From the NCBI RefSeq assembly GCF_037975245.1, contig NC_092578.1:9032359-9096358 (forward strand): a DNA stretch of 64,000 nt, read 5' to 3'. Below are positions 22,293-36,223 of the stretch, in pieces. The translations under genes were made by a program, and so were the position numbers. The DNA is from Apostichopus japonicus. Its lineage: Eukaryota > Echinodermata > Holothuroidea > Aspidochirotida > Stichopodidae. Within the stretch, counting starts at the first letter, position 1. The number at the start of each line of letters is the position of its first letter. The notes below the pieces were generated by a model. The model was not told where the DNA came from and ran no database searches. It saw only the letters and a list, made by a program, of their open reading frames with translations.

Positions 22293-25078
22293 GAAGTGAT
22301 AAATATTTGGAAAAACAACACATATAAAATGAATAGCTGACCTTTACCCTCCCATAATTTGAACAGATGTATAGGTTTCGATTAGATAAAATCGTTGTCA
22401 CTGTGGATACAGCCATGATTTTGTTTACATTTCTCGTCGTCATAAAACAACCCCGAAAACACAAGGATTCATCAGAATATGTCTTTCAACTCAAACCAAA
22501 TGCATGTGAATTAGTACTTTGCTTCCAGATGGGATGTTTGCCAATTAATGTTTCAGTTAATATGGTAATTTCAGGTTTGGTCGGAATGATACAGTATATG
22601 ACCGTTATTGAAGTTGAAAATGATAGACTACAGATGAATGAAAACGTATGATGCGATGAACACCTAACACCTGTGTCTAAACAGGTGTGAAATAGAAATG
22701 GTGGTGTGCAGTGTTTGAGTAAACATTATAACGTATCTCTATCAAATACAGAAATATATAGATTCCAAATGTATGCAATGATTATCGTAACCACTGTAGG
22801 TGTGTTCATTGAGACCACAATTATTACAAACTAACAATATTATTAAAATGATAATTATTATCGTTCTTAACTATATGAGATAAAAAAAAAATTATATGCA
22901 TACAAGCAGACAAGGGCTATAGGTAAAAGCTGGGCGTGTGAGATACAGTGAAACTTGGTATCCAATCTACCGGGTCGTAATATTTCAAATGAATTTCTGG
23001 TTGCTGAACTTCAACGGTCAGCAAAATTGCTGAAAATGTCTTGCATTTGTAGCTGAAAACCTTATCCTCACCGCATTTATATCGCAATGATGTGAACTTT
23101 ACAAATGTTGTGACATTTTGCAATTGCATCTGGCAACAGTAGAATGAATATTGTCATCAGGGCACTTCAGCTGAATATATGTCTTTGTTTATCTTTATTA
23201 TATTTCAAATCATGTATCCACAGAGAAAAATATTATTTATACAAAAATGATATATTTTGATGAAAATTTTTATACAGAGAACTCCACAGCTAGTGAAACA
23301 TGCTAAATTAGTTAGGTCTGAAGGAAAAACATGAAGATTGAAATATCCTAAGTAAAGCTTTCGAAGAGAACTTGCCCAGATGATATCACAGACCTCTTAC
23401 TGTGATCCAGCTTCCTGCAGGAGTAGAATATTTGACCAGTCAAGATAGCTTACATGCAACCAATCATATCTCGACTTATGGACAAGATATCAAATGGGCC
23501 CAGTTTCAAATAGCTTTGTGGATATTTTCTCTTCAATATAACTTTTAAAGGGTTTGTCGCCAGAATATCCCAAAATAAAGACTCTCATAACAAAGACGGA
23601 AATATTTCATTATACGGGCTCTACATATGAGCATTGTCCATCTGTTATGCCTAAATGTGCTATGCCAAGTACACCTCATACACAAACACCCACAAATGTC
23701 ATGTTTTCCTTTCGGCTGTGCCAGGAATTCGCTATTTGAATTATTTTATGGTTGGATTAGAACAAAGGGTTTCTGACCGACTCCTTTCAAATACTGGTTT
23801 TGAAAGCCATCTCGCGCGCTGGGTTACACTTCACCAATCTATGCGTAGATCACTTTCGTGTATAGATGAAGTCACACATGCATTTGGATTGCAATGTTCC
23901 GTTGTCGTTGAATGTTATAGCAAAACATACAATATTTCGTGTACGTAGAAATCGTGAAGCTTTCGAAAAATAGTGTATAAATACCATGCCAAGCAAAATA
24001 CTATATGCTTTACTTAAAGGGGAGCTAAAGACAACGCAAGAGAAAAAATGTTTACACTTGTTATAAAAAGAAAATGATTGAATTTTCAAAGCTGGCTTTT
24101 TTTGCTAACTGATCTAAACTACTGACATTCATTTACGACAAGTGCACAAACAACACTTCAACAATCTGTAACTTTTATTTGTTTTTATTCTAAAGAAATA
24201 ACTTCATATTTCCTGACAAAGTGAACATTACTAAACAGATTCCCCTTCTGCTGCGGTTGCCTAAGTAACCCTTTAATATTATTACACACCCTTGTTCACA
24301 CATTTAGCAATATTATTTAATAATGTGATGTTTGTTTCCTTGAAGAATGAGCCACGTTTCTTCCTATCTTTCTTTGTAACTGTACATTATGAATCTCGAG
24401 TTCTAGTAAACTTAGTATAAAAACAAATTAAACCAGTGTCTTTATTTCTATAACCAAAAAAAATAAATAAATAGATGTAAAAGTATGTGTTAATTTTGAG
24501 AAAAAACATTAACGTATCATATAAATACATTAATAACTTTCATATTTCATTTTTTCAATGTATCGAGGCACCTATAAACACGTTTTGCTAATCTTAGCCC
24601 CCCCCCCCCCACACACACACCCACACATATCCAACTTCTAAAATGCATACTCATATTTTTTCTGCTTTTGTCCTTTGGTCTCTTCTGTCAAGGAAGATAT
24701 ATTCCTTTAAGTTCACTTAATTCCAGCCAACATTGATCAGTGTAAGTGACATTTCTCAACAACGGGAATTCTGTAATCAGCAAAAGCAATAAAAAATAAA
24801 TTTGAGGCGCTTCGACATACGACAAGTGTAATTCTGTTGGTCGTATTTTATCAAATTCCACGTTCAGTTTAGAGGTATCAAGGTTGTGTGGTGTGAAAAT
24901 GAAATGAACTGGGCATATGTACATATACTTGTATAATAAAAATACAATTTGAAATCACTTTATTCCCCTCAATTGTTGAATTTTTCATCATATTTTTATC
25001 TTTGATGATAGAGTCAGTTGATATATTGTGACAATGACATGAGAATACTAACCATAGTTATGTAAATCAAATATTGAA
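22293..25078. other. No confirmed feature
   Basis: AT-rich. Some open frames look mildly protein-like (plus 22367-22651; minus 23129-22917, 24089-23850 and 24924-24688). They lack recognisable domains and consistent splice sites, so I do not call them genes. Confidence 0.5.
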
Positions 25079-26985
25079 TATACAAGGCACGTTATATCAT
25101 AAATGAATGACATACAAGGCATGTTGTAGCATAAATGTATAATATACAAGGTACGTTATAGCATAAATGTATGATATGCAAGGTACGTTATAGCATAAAT
25201 GTATCATATACAAGGTACGTTATAGCATAAATGTATAATATGCAAGCTACGATATAGCATAAATGTGTAATATGCAAAGTACGTTATAGCATAAATGTAT
25301 ACTACGCAAGGTACGTTATAGCATAAATGTATAATATGCAAGGTGCGTTATAGCATAAATGTATAATATGCAAGGTGCGTTATAGCATAAATGTATACTA
25401 CGCAAGGTATGTTATAGCATAAATGTATATTACGCAAGGTACCCGGTACGTTATAGCATAAATGTATCATATACAAGGTGCGTTATAGCATAAATGTATC
25501 ATATACAAGGCACGTGATAGCATAAATGTATAATATGCAAGGTACGTTATAACATAAATGGTTAATATGCATGGTACGGTATGTTATAGCATAAATGAAT
25601 ACTACGCAAGGTATGTTATAGCATAAATGTATACTACGCAAGGTACGTTATAGCTTAAATGTGTTATATGCAAGGTGCGTTATAGCATAAATGTATAATA
25701 TGAAAGGTACGTTTTAGCATAAATGTATAATATGCAAGGTACGTTGTTGCATAAATGTATAATATGCAAGGTACGTTATAGCATAAACGTATAATACGCA
25801 AGGTACGTCATAGCATAAATGTATAATATGCATGGTACGGTACGTTATAGCATAAATGTATACTACACAAGGTATGTTATAGCATAAATGTATACTACGC
25901 AAGGTACGTTATAACATAAATGTATAATATGCAAGGTACGTTAAATCATAAATGTATAATATGAAAGGTACGTTATAGCATAAATGTATAATATGCAAGG
26001 TACGTTGTAGCATAAATGTATAATATACAAGGCATAAATGTTTAATATACTAGGCACGTGATAGCATAAATGTGTAATATGCAAGGTACGTTATAGCATA
26101 AATGTATAATATGCAAGGTACGTTATAGCATAAATGTATAATATGTAAAGTACGTTATAGCATAAATGTATAATATGTAAGGTACGTTATAGCATAAATG
26201 TATAATATGCAAGGTACGTTATTGCATAAATGTATAATATGTAAGGTGCGTTATAGCATAAATGTATAATATACAAGGTACGTTAAAGCATAAATGCATA
26301 AATGCATAATATGTAAGGTACGTTATAGCATAAATGTATAATATACAAGGTACGTTAAAGCATAAATTTTTAATATACTAGGCACGTAATAGCATAAATG
26401 TATAATATACTAGGCACGTGATAGCATAAATGTGTATTATGCAAGGTACGTTATTGCATAAATGTATAATATACTAGGCACGTGATAGCATAAATGTGTA
26501 ATATGCAAGGTACGTTATAGCATAAATGTATAATATGCAAGGTACGTTATAGCATAAATGTATAATATGTAAAGTACGTTATAGCATAAATGTATAATAT
26601 GTAAGGTACGTTATAGCATAAATGTATAATATGCAAGGTACGTTATTGCATAAATGTATAATATGTAAGGTGCGTTATAGCATAAATGTATAATATACAA
26701 GGTACGTTAAAGCATAAATGCATAAATGCATAATATGTAAGGTACGTTATAGCATAAATGTATAATATACAAGGTACGTTAAAGCATAAATTTTTAATAT
26801 ACTAGGCACGTAATAGCATAAATGTATAATATACTAGGCACGTGATAGCATAAATGTGTATTATGCAAGGTACGTTATTGCATAAATGTATAATATGTAA
26901 GGTACGTTATAGCATAAATGTATAATATGTAAGGTACGTTATAGCATAAATGTATAATATGTAAGGTACGTTATAGCGTATATGT
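25079..26985. repeat. 32-bp minisatellite with 423-bp higher-order duplication
   Basis: About 60 head-to-tail units. The core is GGTACGTTATAGCATAAATG followed by TATAATATGCAA. Variants alternate GTACG/GCACG and TGCAA/TGTAA/TACTA. From 26055 and again from 26478 the same order of variants repeats for about 423 bases, showing recent block duplication. No spacers, so not a CRISPR array. Confidence 0.95.
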
Positions 26986-29565
26986 TAGTAACACGCAATG
27001 TATCCGAAGATCGTTCAGTCGATATGGTACGTACTAAGCATTTTGTTTTCCCGTTATTTTTTAAATGAAGATTCAGTTAATATATCAGAAGTAAAATTCT
27101 GAAGGATAAATTGCTAAAAATGAGAAAGTATTCAAACCGAACAGAAGATGGGCTGCGAGCCAGATCGGGCCCGGTGAATAGGACAATGTTTTCAACGCCT
27201 CCCCCTTCCTTTTAGCCTATTGTTTATTTTCTCTGAACTCTAAATGTTCACTTAGGTACCAATTTATAATGGAAATGCATGTATATTAACCTATTTCCGT
27301 TCCCATTAGTAGTAGTCCCTTACCTCACCCTCTCTCTCTCAGGTCTGCCGAACGTTACGTTACGAATGTGTGTACAGTCTATCTACCATGTCTTAACGCA
27401 GCTTTTTTAATAGACTGGTTAAACTTCAATATCACTAAGGAGGGGGGGGGGGCTGTTTTAAATAATAATACAGTGAAATTAAATAAAGCACATGACTATG
27501 ATTTTATGATGAAAACTGACCTTTCGCCGTTAAGAATTCGTGGGTATAAAAGAAAACTTACCATCCTTATGCATGCCCTCTGCGTTGGTCCCGCTCATAA
27601 CTGGCTTTTGGAACAGACCTTGTTGATTGGGGTCATGTTTGATAGCCTAGCACTGATGACGTCATTGATGTATGTATCATATTGCCACCTGTCTCTTGGT
27701 TCAGTATAAATGAAAACGATATCGACTAAACGCACTTTCCTTCTCACACAAACACACAAATGGTGTTTAAGAGTAAAATCACCATGGAGCAGCATCAAAT
27801 GAATCTTGTTTAATTTTCAACTTAAAGCACGATGGAAAAATTAACATGAACAAACATATTTGAACAGAATTTTTTTTTGTGGAGGGTGGGGGGGGGGTCA
27901 TAGAACGGAATCTCATTAGTGACCTGAGAATTACAAGCCATGAGCTCTACCTACTGAGATATCCAGCCCTTAATTGTTTGAGATCCTTTTATATCCTTTT
28001 CTTTGCTTGGGATGCAAATCAGAAACCATATTATACCCTCACTTCGAATACAGCGTCACCTTGGCCAGGTAAACAACCACGTCTACTCCTAAGGGGGCTT
28101 TATCACATCTCCGGAATATCATCATTTGGGTATCCCGCCCACCTCTTCCCTCCCAGAATATTACAAAAAATATATCGGTTTGACGGTTTGTGCGGTATAA
28201 CCTAAACAGTTGAAAATTCTGCAAAAGTATTTAAAAAGTTACAAAACGTATAGCACTATTCTTTGTCTAAGCACTTCCCATTTTAACAAAATTCCCGTCC
28301 TTGACCCCTCCCCCAGGACGATTTAACATCTTACCCCCCCCCCCAAAAAAACAAAAAAAAAAGACAAAGTGGTGGTTCGTTTCCTGACCACGGATCTCAC
28401 CTTCTTCTTAAAGTTAAAGTTGAAGGTTTACAGTCTTGTATGAGGCTAATGCCTCCTCACATGACTTTACAACTTAACCCCTGGTCATTGGTAACTTGTC
28501 ACACCCACACACCAAAGTGTGCACAATTCAATCAATCTCTCCTGGGGCACCACAGTGCACCACAACCACGTGTCCCCCGTTTTCTCATCTTTACTATAAT
28601 GATAAGTTATTGTTTCATCACATCACAAACCAATCATTCTCTTTATCCTCGACTATAAACCTAGTTATGAAGGAAAGTATGTCCTTGAGAATAGATGAAG
28701 TATGCGTATACTATGTGCAACGTGATGACAACAACACGGCACACCCAAGTAGGAAGTTAGTTTATTAGAACAATAAATCTAACGCATCATGGAGGTAAAA
28801 TAGTCTTTACTTCCACGTTTTTACCTTCATGAACGCATACACTGAAATCGTTCATCGCATATTTTTCGCCGCCATTTTAGATGAAAGTTGCATTCAATCA
28901 AACGAAATGTTATCAGTTTACTATTAACAAAAGGCTCGTTTTGTTTATCAATAATCTATGTAGGCTATTGGATATGCACGTTTTACTCGTCGTTTATATC
29001 TATGGTAAGTTTACAATCGAGTTAATACAATAGAAGTTAGGACTCTGAGTGTCTGCTTCTGCTCCTTTTCATCAAATTTTAGACGAAGAACAACTGACGG
29101 CTGATAGGAAACTAATGCAATCAATCATGCTTCCAGATTTCTTCTCGCTAAAAAGTGAGAATAGTTTTCAGCGATACTTTTTCTTTGCTAAATGTGATAT
29201 GATAAGTTCTTCCCTGAAGTGATTGGACCGGGTGGTTTATATAATACGGCTGTCTCAACCAGGGATAATTCTCAAATTTACTGTTTGTTGAAGTTATACC
29301 AGTGAGTGACCATTATTTAACTTTCTAGCATATATTTTGTAACAGCATAATAATGATCTTGAAGGGATCTATTCTCTCGCGGCATGAACAGACATTAGGC
29401 TAGGGTGGATTCAGGATTTAATACAGGAACGGTTAGGCTGTTGGGTGATTAAAACAGACTCTATTCATGTAGCATGACCAGGGCTTCCTCTCCCATTAGT
29501 TTTTTAGATTTCAAACGGTGTACTCTAAGCGCAATGTTGTGCTAATAAATACTTTTGAACTATTG
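26986..29565. other. Mostly featureless spacer
   Basis: Contains G-rich or C-rich runs near 27441, 27885 and 28335, and one weak exon candidate at 27562-27646. Nothing else recognised. Confidence 0.5.
27562..27646 (-). CDS. Weak orphan exon candidate, unknown product
   Basis: On the minus strand an open 85-nt segment lies between GTGCTAG and a strong donor, G|GTAAGTTTTC. It would encode AIKHDPNQQGLFQKPVMSGT then NAEGMHKD. The acceptor lacks a good pyrimidine tract. No family recognised. It could also be a first exon starting at the internal ATG (MSGTNAEGMHKD). Confidence 0.22.
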
Positions 29566-29573
29566 TGTGAGGA

Positions 29574-29924
29574 CAGTGGCGTAGGGAGGTACTTTTGAGT
29601 GGGGGAGGGGCCGAAGACTGATGGCCGGCCTGGGGGATGGGTCTAAGGGGAGGGGGTGTTTTTTGCATTTCCAGGTGGCCACAGATGCAATTTGGTGCAA
29701 TATAGCACACTTCAACACCCACTCCATTTTGTAAACTTAATTTTGTATTTTCACCTTGCCTTAGACGCAATTTGGTGCTCCAAATGAGTGTTTTTCTCAT
29801 TCGGAAATGAAAAAGGGGTTTTCTGACTTGCGAAGCGGGGGGGGGGGGGGGCGGAATGATATAACCGCCCTCCACATTTTTCACTGGGGGGCTGGCGCCC
29901 CCAGCCCCGGTTCCAACGCCCTTG
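29574..29924. mobile_element. hAT-type non-autonomous element (copy D, 351 bp)
   Basis: Ends CAGTGGCGTAGGGA and, on the other strand, CAAGGGCGTTGGAA. Perfect 8-bp target duplication TGTGAGGA (29566-29573 and 29925-29932). The right end resembles copy B (CAAGGGCG). Contains a run of about 15 G near 29838. Confidence 0.88.
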
Positions 29925-30726
29925 TGTGAGGATGATAAAAATGGTGGGGTGTACACTTCCCCCTCCCCTTCCCCCTTCCCCCAGCTGTACCCGTGCTTGG
30001 TATGTATATTATGATGCATCATCTATACTAAGCTTAATGCACTTGTTCAGTGTTGTGTGAAAGCTAACATCTAATTGTTGCACGCAGTAAGTAATGAAAG
30101 TTACAGTGTCTGCTTGAGATACATACTTTCAGTACAATTTCAAAGTGCCCTCATATTTACCAATGGTTCTCAATTTAATGTTCGATAAGAGTCAGCGGAA
30201 ACAATTGATTGGATCAAAGGCCAGACGGTATCAAACTCTCACTAGTCTATGATACCGGTACCAAGACTATACTTAGCAATGTTCAAATTATGCAGTTGGG
30301 TACTCGAGCCTATGTATAGGCTCGAGGCTACACATATCCAGTTTGTGCAAAATGGCGGGCCGACTTTTTTCACGTCCCGAGATTGAAATCTTTCGCATGG
30401 TTAAATGTAAACAAGACGATACAGTCCAGATATATTTTCAATACAACACAGACATATGCAATGGCAACATGCTATTTCAATGTTGTTACTAGCTCTGCAT
30501 GAAACGTTTCGTTTTAATCACGTGCACTGGGAAAGAATGTTATAGATATATGGTTATCCAATTGACAAACTTACAAGTCCAGGTAATAGACTACAATCGA
30601 TAGGGGATAATTGTGTCACAAGGCCCCAGTTTTCTAACTACTCTATTCTTTCTCTTAACAACATGTGTATATATATATATATTATTGAAATGTGCATACA
30701 CCTTTCTTTATTCAATATTTTCGCAG

Positions 30727-30893
30727 GCCTCCTTATAGTTGACCACGAGCCCCGGGCTTTACACCCAAATAACCTTACCCCACCTTCCTCATCACACCTT
30801 ATTATCAGCAGAAAACAATCTTCCGCCAGCAATTCAGGACGTCGAAGTGAAACGAGTTGTGGTTCAGATAACATCGACTTGTTGCAAGCTTGA
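30727..30893 (+). CDS. Weak terminal-exon candidate, unknown product
   Basis: After the acceptor TTATTCAATATTTTCGCAG the frame reads LLIVDHEPRALHPNNLTPPS, then a Ser-rich tail SRKQSSASNSGRRSETSC and GSDNIDLLQA before a stop. It resembles a disordered cytoplasmic C-terminus, but no upstream exon was found and no family is recognisable. Confidence 0.2.
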
Positions 30894-32525
30894 AATCCCA
30901 AATGCCGGGGGTTACATGGACAACTGTAGATGTCAATTTAATGGTTTGTTCTCGATATATTCTGGAGCCTTTACAGGACTGAATTATACAATTCAGCGAC
31001 AGGGACTTTTGATTTATATACCCACCTTCACCCCACCTCCCCCTCCCTTCGTCAGTGAATCAAATCCATTACAGTTAAGTATAGCCGTCGATGTTCGATA
31101 TTTTCCTGTCGCTGTGAAATTACTACAAACCGGTATACCCGTAAGATAGTGTATGTATTATGTTAGTCTTATGATCGGATGCACATTACCCTTAAGATAT
31201 TTATTCATGTCAAATGTCAAACTGATATCAAATTTAGACTTGATCAAGTATTAAACCATGTGTGAAAGAAAAATTACATCGGTGATATTTCCTAAAAGCT
31301 TGGAAAAAGATTTTCCTTGGTTTGTGGAAAGCTGTTCATGAAAATTAGCCTATCTTCATTACATCAACCATTAATAAAGGCTGGGTTTGATTTTCCTTGA
31401 CTGTGGAGTGGGGAGGGCGGGCGGGGTGGTGGTGGTGGTGGGGGGGGGGGGTTGTTCATGACAGTTATCTCTGTAACATTGACCTATTATGATGGTTGGG
31501 TTGCGCCTCCTTCACGACCTGCTTAATTATATTATACATCATATTTTATTTGAGATAATGAAGGAAAAGATCAATTTAAATATTATTTTCAGTTTAATGA
31601 GGTCAGGAATGCTAAAGGAAATGTGTGGCAAAACGCAAACAAACCATCGATCGAACCTTTTAATCAAATTATTTGTTCAAAGGAATAATGTGCCGTGATT
31701 CAAGATGCTGGATTTGACACCATATACTGTCATATTGTGAAGAAGACAAACAGTCAATACAGAAAAAAAAAATAAATGACGAAATGTTGAACAGATATAT
31801 CATGAAACTGCTAAACACTGAATTATGTATAGTTTTAATCTTGTCTTACAGACATCTGACTTTGGCGTCCCATAGAATGCACGGGGGGGGGGGGGAAGAG
31901 ACTCATGAGAGGGAACACGAAATTGTCGTAAATCGAATTCAGCCCAGTTAGTATTTTTAAAATAGTTCTATACCTTAAGTTCCTATCGAAATGGCTTTGT
32001 AATTTTATACATTTTGTGTACAGTATTCCGACAGCGTGAATGACAGTGTACTTTATGCGAAAAATCAATACAACTGGTCTCTTAACCGATCGATGTAACA
32101 GCACGAGGTATTTTCAAAACGTTAACCTACTTTTTGGTTGGTTCTCGATTATCGGCTGTCCTCATTTCTTGGGTTAAATGATCTTTTCGTAGAAGCACTT
32201 GCATGTATATACAAACGCATAGTATTTAACTTCTTTTCCCTATTCCCCCCCCCCCCCCTTCTTCTGTCGAAGAACTAGACGCGTACATGTAGTTGGATAA
32301 TTTTTGTGAGTGATGGGAATCAATAGTTGTGTATTTTAAACCATTTCAATATACCGCCATCGATTTCGTCTCTACGCAAACACCAACTTCATTAGAGGAA
32401 AAGAGTGCTCATTTATCGTTAATGAGCTTTACTTTAGGCTCATTAATTCGTTGTTGGTATAGTTATGGATTAGTTCATCATGTTGCAAACACTGCGGTCA
32501 TGTTCGCATGGTTACAGTGTTATAA

Positions 32526-32660
32526 TGTAAGGGTACTGGGGTTGAGAGTGGATAAGTTGTAATTGTTATAAGTCTCGATGTAAGGGGACTGGGGTTGAGA
32601 GTGGATAAATTGTTGTTATAAGTCTCGATGTAAGGGGACTTGGGGTTCAGAGTGGATCAA
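32526..32660. repeat. Tandem repeat, about 2.5 copies of a 55-bp unit
   Basis: The unit contains GGGGTTGAGAGTGGATAA and TTATAAGTCTCGATGTAAGG. Confidence 0.85.
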
Positions 32661-34619
32661 GCTGTATGGTTTTCGTGAACAGGTTCATCTTGGGTTACCT
32701 TTCCTAACTTAAAAGTTATGTGTTTCAAATTGACGACAAGTTTAAAAAAGATAAAAGAGAAAGATGGAGATCAAACTTACAATAAGAATAAAATAAAAGA
32801 CGAATTTGACACGCGGAGTCAGTTCCTAAGGTCCTGTTTTCTGAATCTGGCTCCCTCCACCCCGTGCACCCCACCTCCTCATCCCAACTCCAAACCTATG
32901 TTTCATTATTTATATATATGTATAATCGAAAATATGATAAATTGCTAACATTGCTATTCAAGTATGTATACAAGGGTTTTGTGGGCGGGACCCTTGCTGA
33001 CCGCCATGATATAGGTTGGACATTTCCAAACTCTGAGAAGATAAAGAATCTTCTGATATAGTTTATTTAAACTAGCAGGAAATTGAGACATGATGTCAAT
33101 TTAACCATTTCCCCCACTCAAGAACCCCCCCCTCCACCACCCCACACCACCTCCGCTCTCCAATAAGAAAATAGAAAATGTATTTGAATTGGTTTAATTT
33201 AAAAATGTAAATCCATGATTTTCTTCGTTGGGTATTGCCGTTCTTAGCTTCACGTATTAAAATAATGAATATTAGGGCCTACATACATTCATATGCACCA
33301 ATATTATTATCCCAGTTCGTCTATAGTAACACTGTTACTATATAATAATTGAGCCAACTTGAACCAATAAAAAACGACAGTTTCCGGTGCTTTTTTGTTC
33401 GATTTTTGGCAAATATACTAAGATCTATACTCATTTTTTATCTTGAATTTGTTTTTGGCAAAAACAAAGTACTTCTATCGTATCATATCAATGACGATAC
33501 TTTATAAGCCATCGTGATTTCTGTAAGAATTGTCTGACATGAGAAAATGCTTATTGATGACCTATAATAATACATATTAAATATTGTTTAAGTGGGTGGG
33601 CATCGAGAAATAGGAACTTGAAACCAAGTCATGGGCACTTTGTGGAAACTAAATCCACCACAACAATGACTAAACACTTAGGCGTACACGGAAGATGGCA
33701 ATTAAGAGAGGTAAGACAATGACGGAGAAACAAGCGCATTCATCATAAAAACGCGGAAAGCAGGCTTAGTCAAGGTTATAGTGGCTCAATTAATTGAATT
33801 ATATAGCTGATATCTGCAGGTCGTATTATATCATGCTCATTTTTGAAGGGAATATTAGGGCTAAACCTCTTAACGTGCCTGAAAACATATATACGATAAT
33901 AATTTAGTCGAGTCCGTCGAATCGTGTGTGATTAAATTATTCACAAGTTTTTCAAATGAATCAAGAACACAACAAATTTATTGTGGGACAAACATATTTG
34001 TTTACATGAATAACCGGTTGTTATATAGGCCGTGCATAACTCGCTAATTAGCCGTATTCAAATTTTTGTAACCGCTTAGAGGCTTTCTTATAGTTCGAAG
34101 TATAAACAGGCTTAGTCCTATGTGTAATCATTGTAGTTTTAGTCAGTAGCACACATTCGTTGAACAGGAAAACCAACTTTTACGTATATGCAAAATATCA
34201 CAATATGACAACAAACACCAACAGAACAGTATTTATGCCTGCACTAACTATTGCCTTTGTATAGGGAGTACTCGTAGAAAGTCTATATAAGGCACTTGTA
34301 TAGAATACAAGACCGACTTCCCAACGGAAGTGGGCGCATAAACCGATTAACATGAGTCATTTGACCATAAGGATACCGTGCATCATTCATTGCAGTAATA
34401 TTCATGACGTACGTATACTTGGTTGTTTACCACGCAGTGCGAGGAATTATTTTCATGGTCCCGGAGAGTCCTGCCAGTGACCAATCTGCCTCGATTTAGT
34501 ATAACCTCTGTCAGGACTAAAACTCCAATTGGTGCTTGCTTTTTAGAACATCGCAGTAGATTGGAGGGGAAAGGGATTTGACGATTAAGAATGCTATAGG
34601 CGAGTGAGAGGGGTGGGGT

Positions 34620-35026
34620 CAGGGGGGGGGGTTAGGAAGCTCCAAAAAGTGGGCGGGGGGCACAACATCAGAGGGGCACTTTCTCATTCCACAACCACCA
34701 CTCTTTATGCTATAAAACGATACACACCGGCCATATCACTTAAATATATATGATGTGTATAGTATGCTATCAATACTATTTATTGAGATTGTTTATTGTT
34801 AACCGTGCTACGAAAAGATATGGGATGCCATTTTAAAAATAGCATGTACAGACTTAAAATAAATAATTAAATTTAAATATTAAAATTAACAAAGGCTTAA
34901 GATATCCAAAAGACAGTTCATCATCAAAGGAGCACATTTTATTTGCTAGTAGGGCACATTTGCTATTCTGGAAAAAAATTGGGGGGGGGGGGCACGTGCC
35001 CCAGTGCCCCCGGCTCCTATCCGCTG
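34620..35026. mobile_element. hAT-type non-autonomous element (copy E, 407 bp)
   Basis: It starts CAG and ends CTG. The right end on the minus strand reads CAGCGGATAGGAGCC; the left end CAGGGGGGGGGGTTAGGAAGC matches it only after allowing for an expanded G run. Perfect 8-bp flanking duplication GGTGGGGT (34612-34619 and 35027-35034). The GGGGCACGTGCCCC palindrome near the right end also occurs in copy B. Confidence 0.75.
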
Positions 35027-35034
35027 GGTGGGGT

Positions 35035-36208
35035 ATAGTGGTAGAAAAATCGTCCATCGACGATTGTTTTTGTGAGCAAAGAAAAACAATTGTAAACTTG
35101 TAATTACCGACTTTGAAGGATGCTAACAGGATTTCCATTCCCATGCATGCACCCGTCCCTTTTAAAGGCAATTGGTAATTTACGACATTTTTCTTCTTCG
35201 GATAGGATTTCAAGCGGGTTTCTTTAAATGAACTAACTCAAATTATTTCTTCTTGTAAGCCAATAGCGGATCGAAGGGAGAGAGAATTGAGTGCTTGATA
35301 CCGGAAAATCCATCTGTAATAAAGTCCCATCGCATCCTATCCCCTTCCCCTTCCCTTGGACCTTACTTAACTTAAATTTTCTTACGAACGAAATTTCTTG
35401 TTCCCTATTCCTCAGAGATAAACATAAAAGAAAATATAAAGGAAAGTTCCGCGTAATACCGAAGTTGGATGAAACCGGAACAATGAATGGGCCACTTTCC
35501 CGAAATCCAGACGTCACGCGAGGGTGTTGTTTATATCACAAATCAGCTGCTGGGCTGGTCTAGCCAGGCATATACACACCATTAGCGAAGGATCGGAGAG
35601 CGCCAAGCTAGATACCAATCTACCCACCCTGACATGCAGTAGTAGTACGCGTAAGGACGTTCGAACAGGCCGGATCGCTGTTCATACAAGTCATTGGTTT
35701 GCGAAATTATCGATTCGTGCGGAGTACATTCGGATTTATGTGACTGAATAAACAGTGTTTTCGGTTTTGCTCTCATAAACTGAAAGTGTCTCTGGGTGAA
35801 ACTATCCTTACACTTATACTAGAAGTGAGACTTAGTTGTAACTTACAGGTGGCTTGCAGAAGTATTCTAGATTGCCGTTATCCGTAACCGTTCATTGTGA
35901 AGCCTATCCTTGCATTAATAACTAACTTATAGTGAGCCCTAGAAAAGTAGTATTGCGAGTGCAAGGCCTAGGGATAGTGCCTTTAATTAGGAGGGACACA
36001 GACTGGATGTATTTAAATTTTTTAACTGAATGTTACCGTTAGTGTCAGCAGTAGAAGACACGGCATCAATAAGAGTGTGTGGAGACCCTTGATTATTATA
36101 TACTGTTTAGAGCCCAGCAAAGCTTAAAACTTGCCCACAATTTAACGTGCATGTTGGGATAGGCCTAATACAAATTACAAGTCAGAATCATTCTTTGTAT
36201 ATTTTTAG
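35035..36208. other. Region just upstream of integrin alpha exon
   Basis: Expected to hold the promoter or a 5' UTR exon of the alpha gene, since a good splice acceptor (TTCTTTGTATATTTTTAG) ends at 36208. I could not identify a TATA box, initiator or donor with confidence. Confidence 0.45.
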
Positions 36209-36223
36209 CAATATCAACCAGAG

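Larger units (their letters stand above)
29933..34611. other. Spacer with low-complexity runs, no confirmed gene
   Basis: Holds a perfect hairpin CTCGAGCCTA-TGTA-TAGGCTCGAG at 30303-30326, a terminal-exon candidate at 30727-30893, a GGT/G-run near 31424-31451, C- and G-runs near 31882, 32246 and 33126, and a small tandem duplication at 32526. Otherwise nothing recognised. Confidence 0.5.

Noticed and set aside
22367-24924. Four ORFs of 70-97 codons with mildly protein-like composition (plus 22367-22651; minus 22917-23129, 23850-24089, 24688-24924).
   Set aside because: No recognisable domain, mixed strands and no consistent splice sites; lengths are near those expected by chance in this much AT-rich DNA.
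25079-26985. Regular direct repeats resembling a CRISPR array.
   Set aside because: Units are head to tail with no unique spacers, and the DNA is eukaryotic; it is a minisatellite.
35233-35563. Overlapping 90- and 94-codon ORFs upstream of the alpha exon.
   Set aside because: Opposite-strand shadows of the same bases, neither with a recognisable domain or splice link to the alpha exon.
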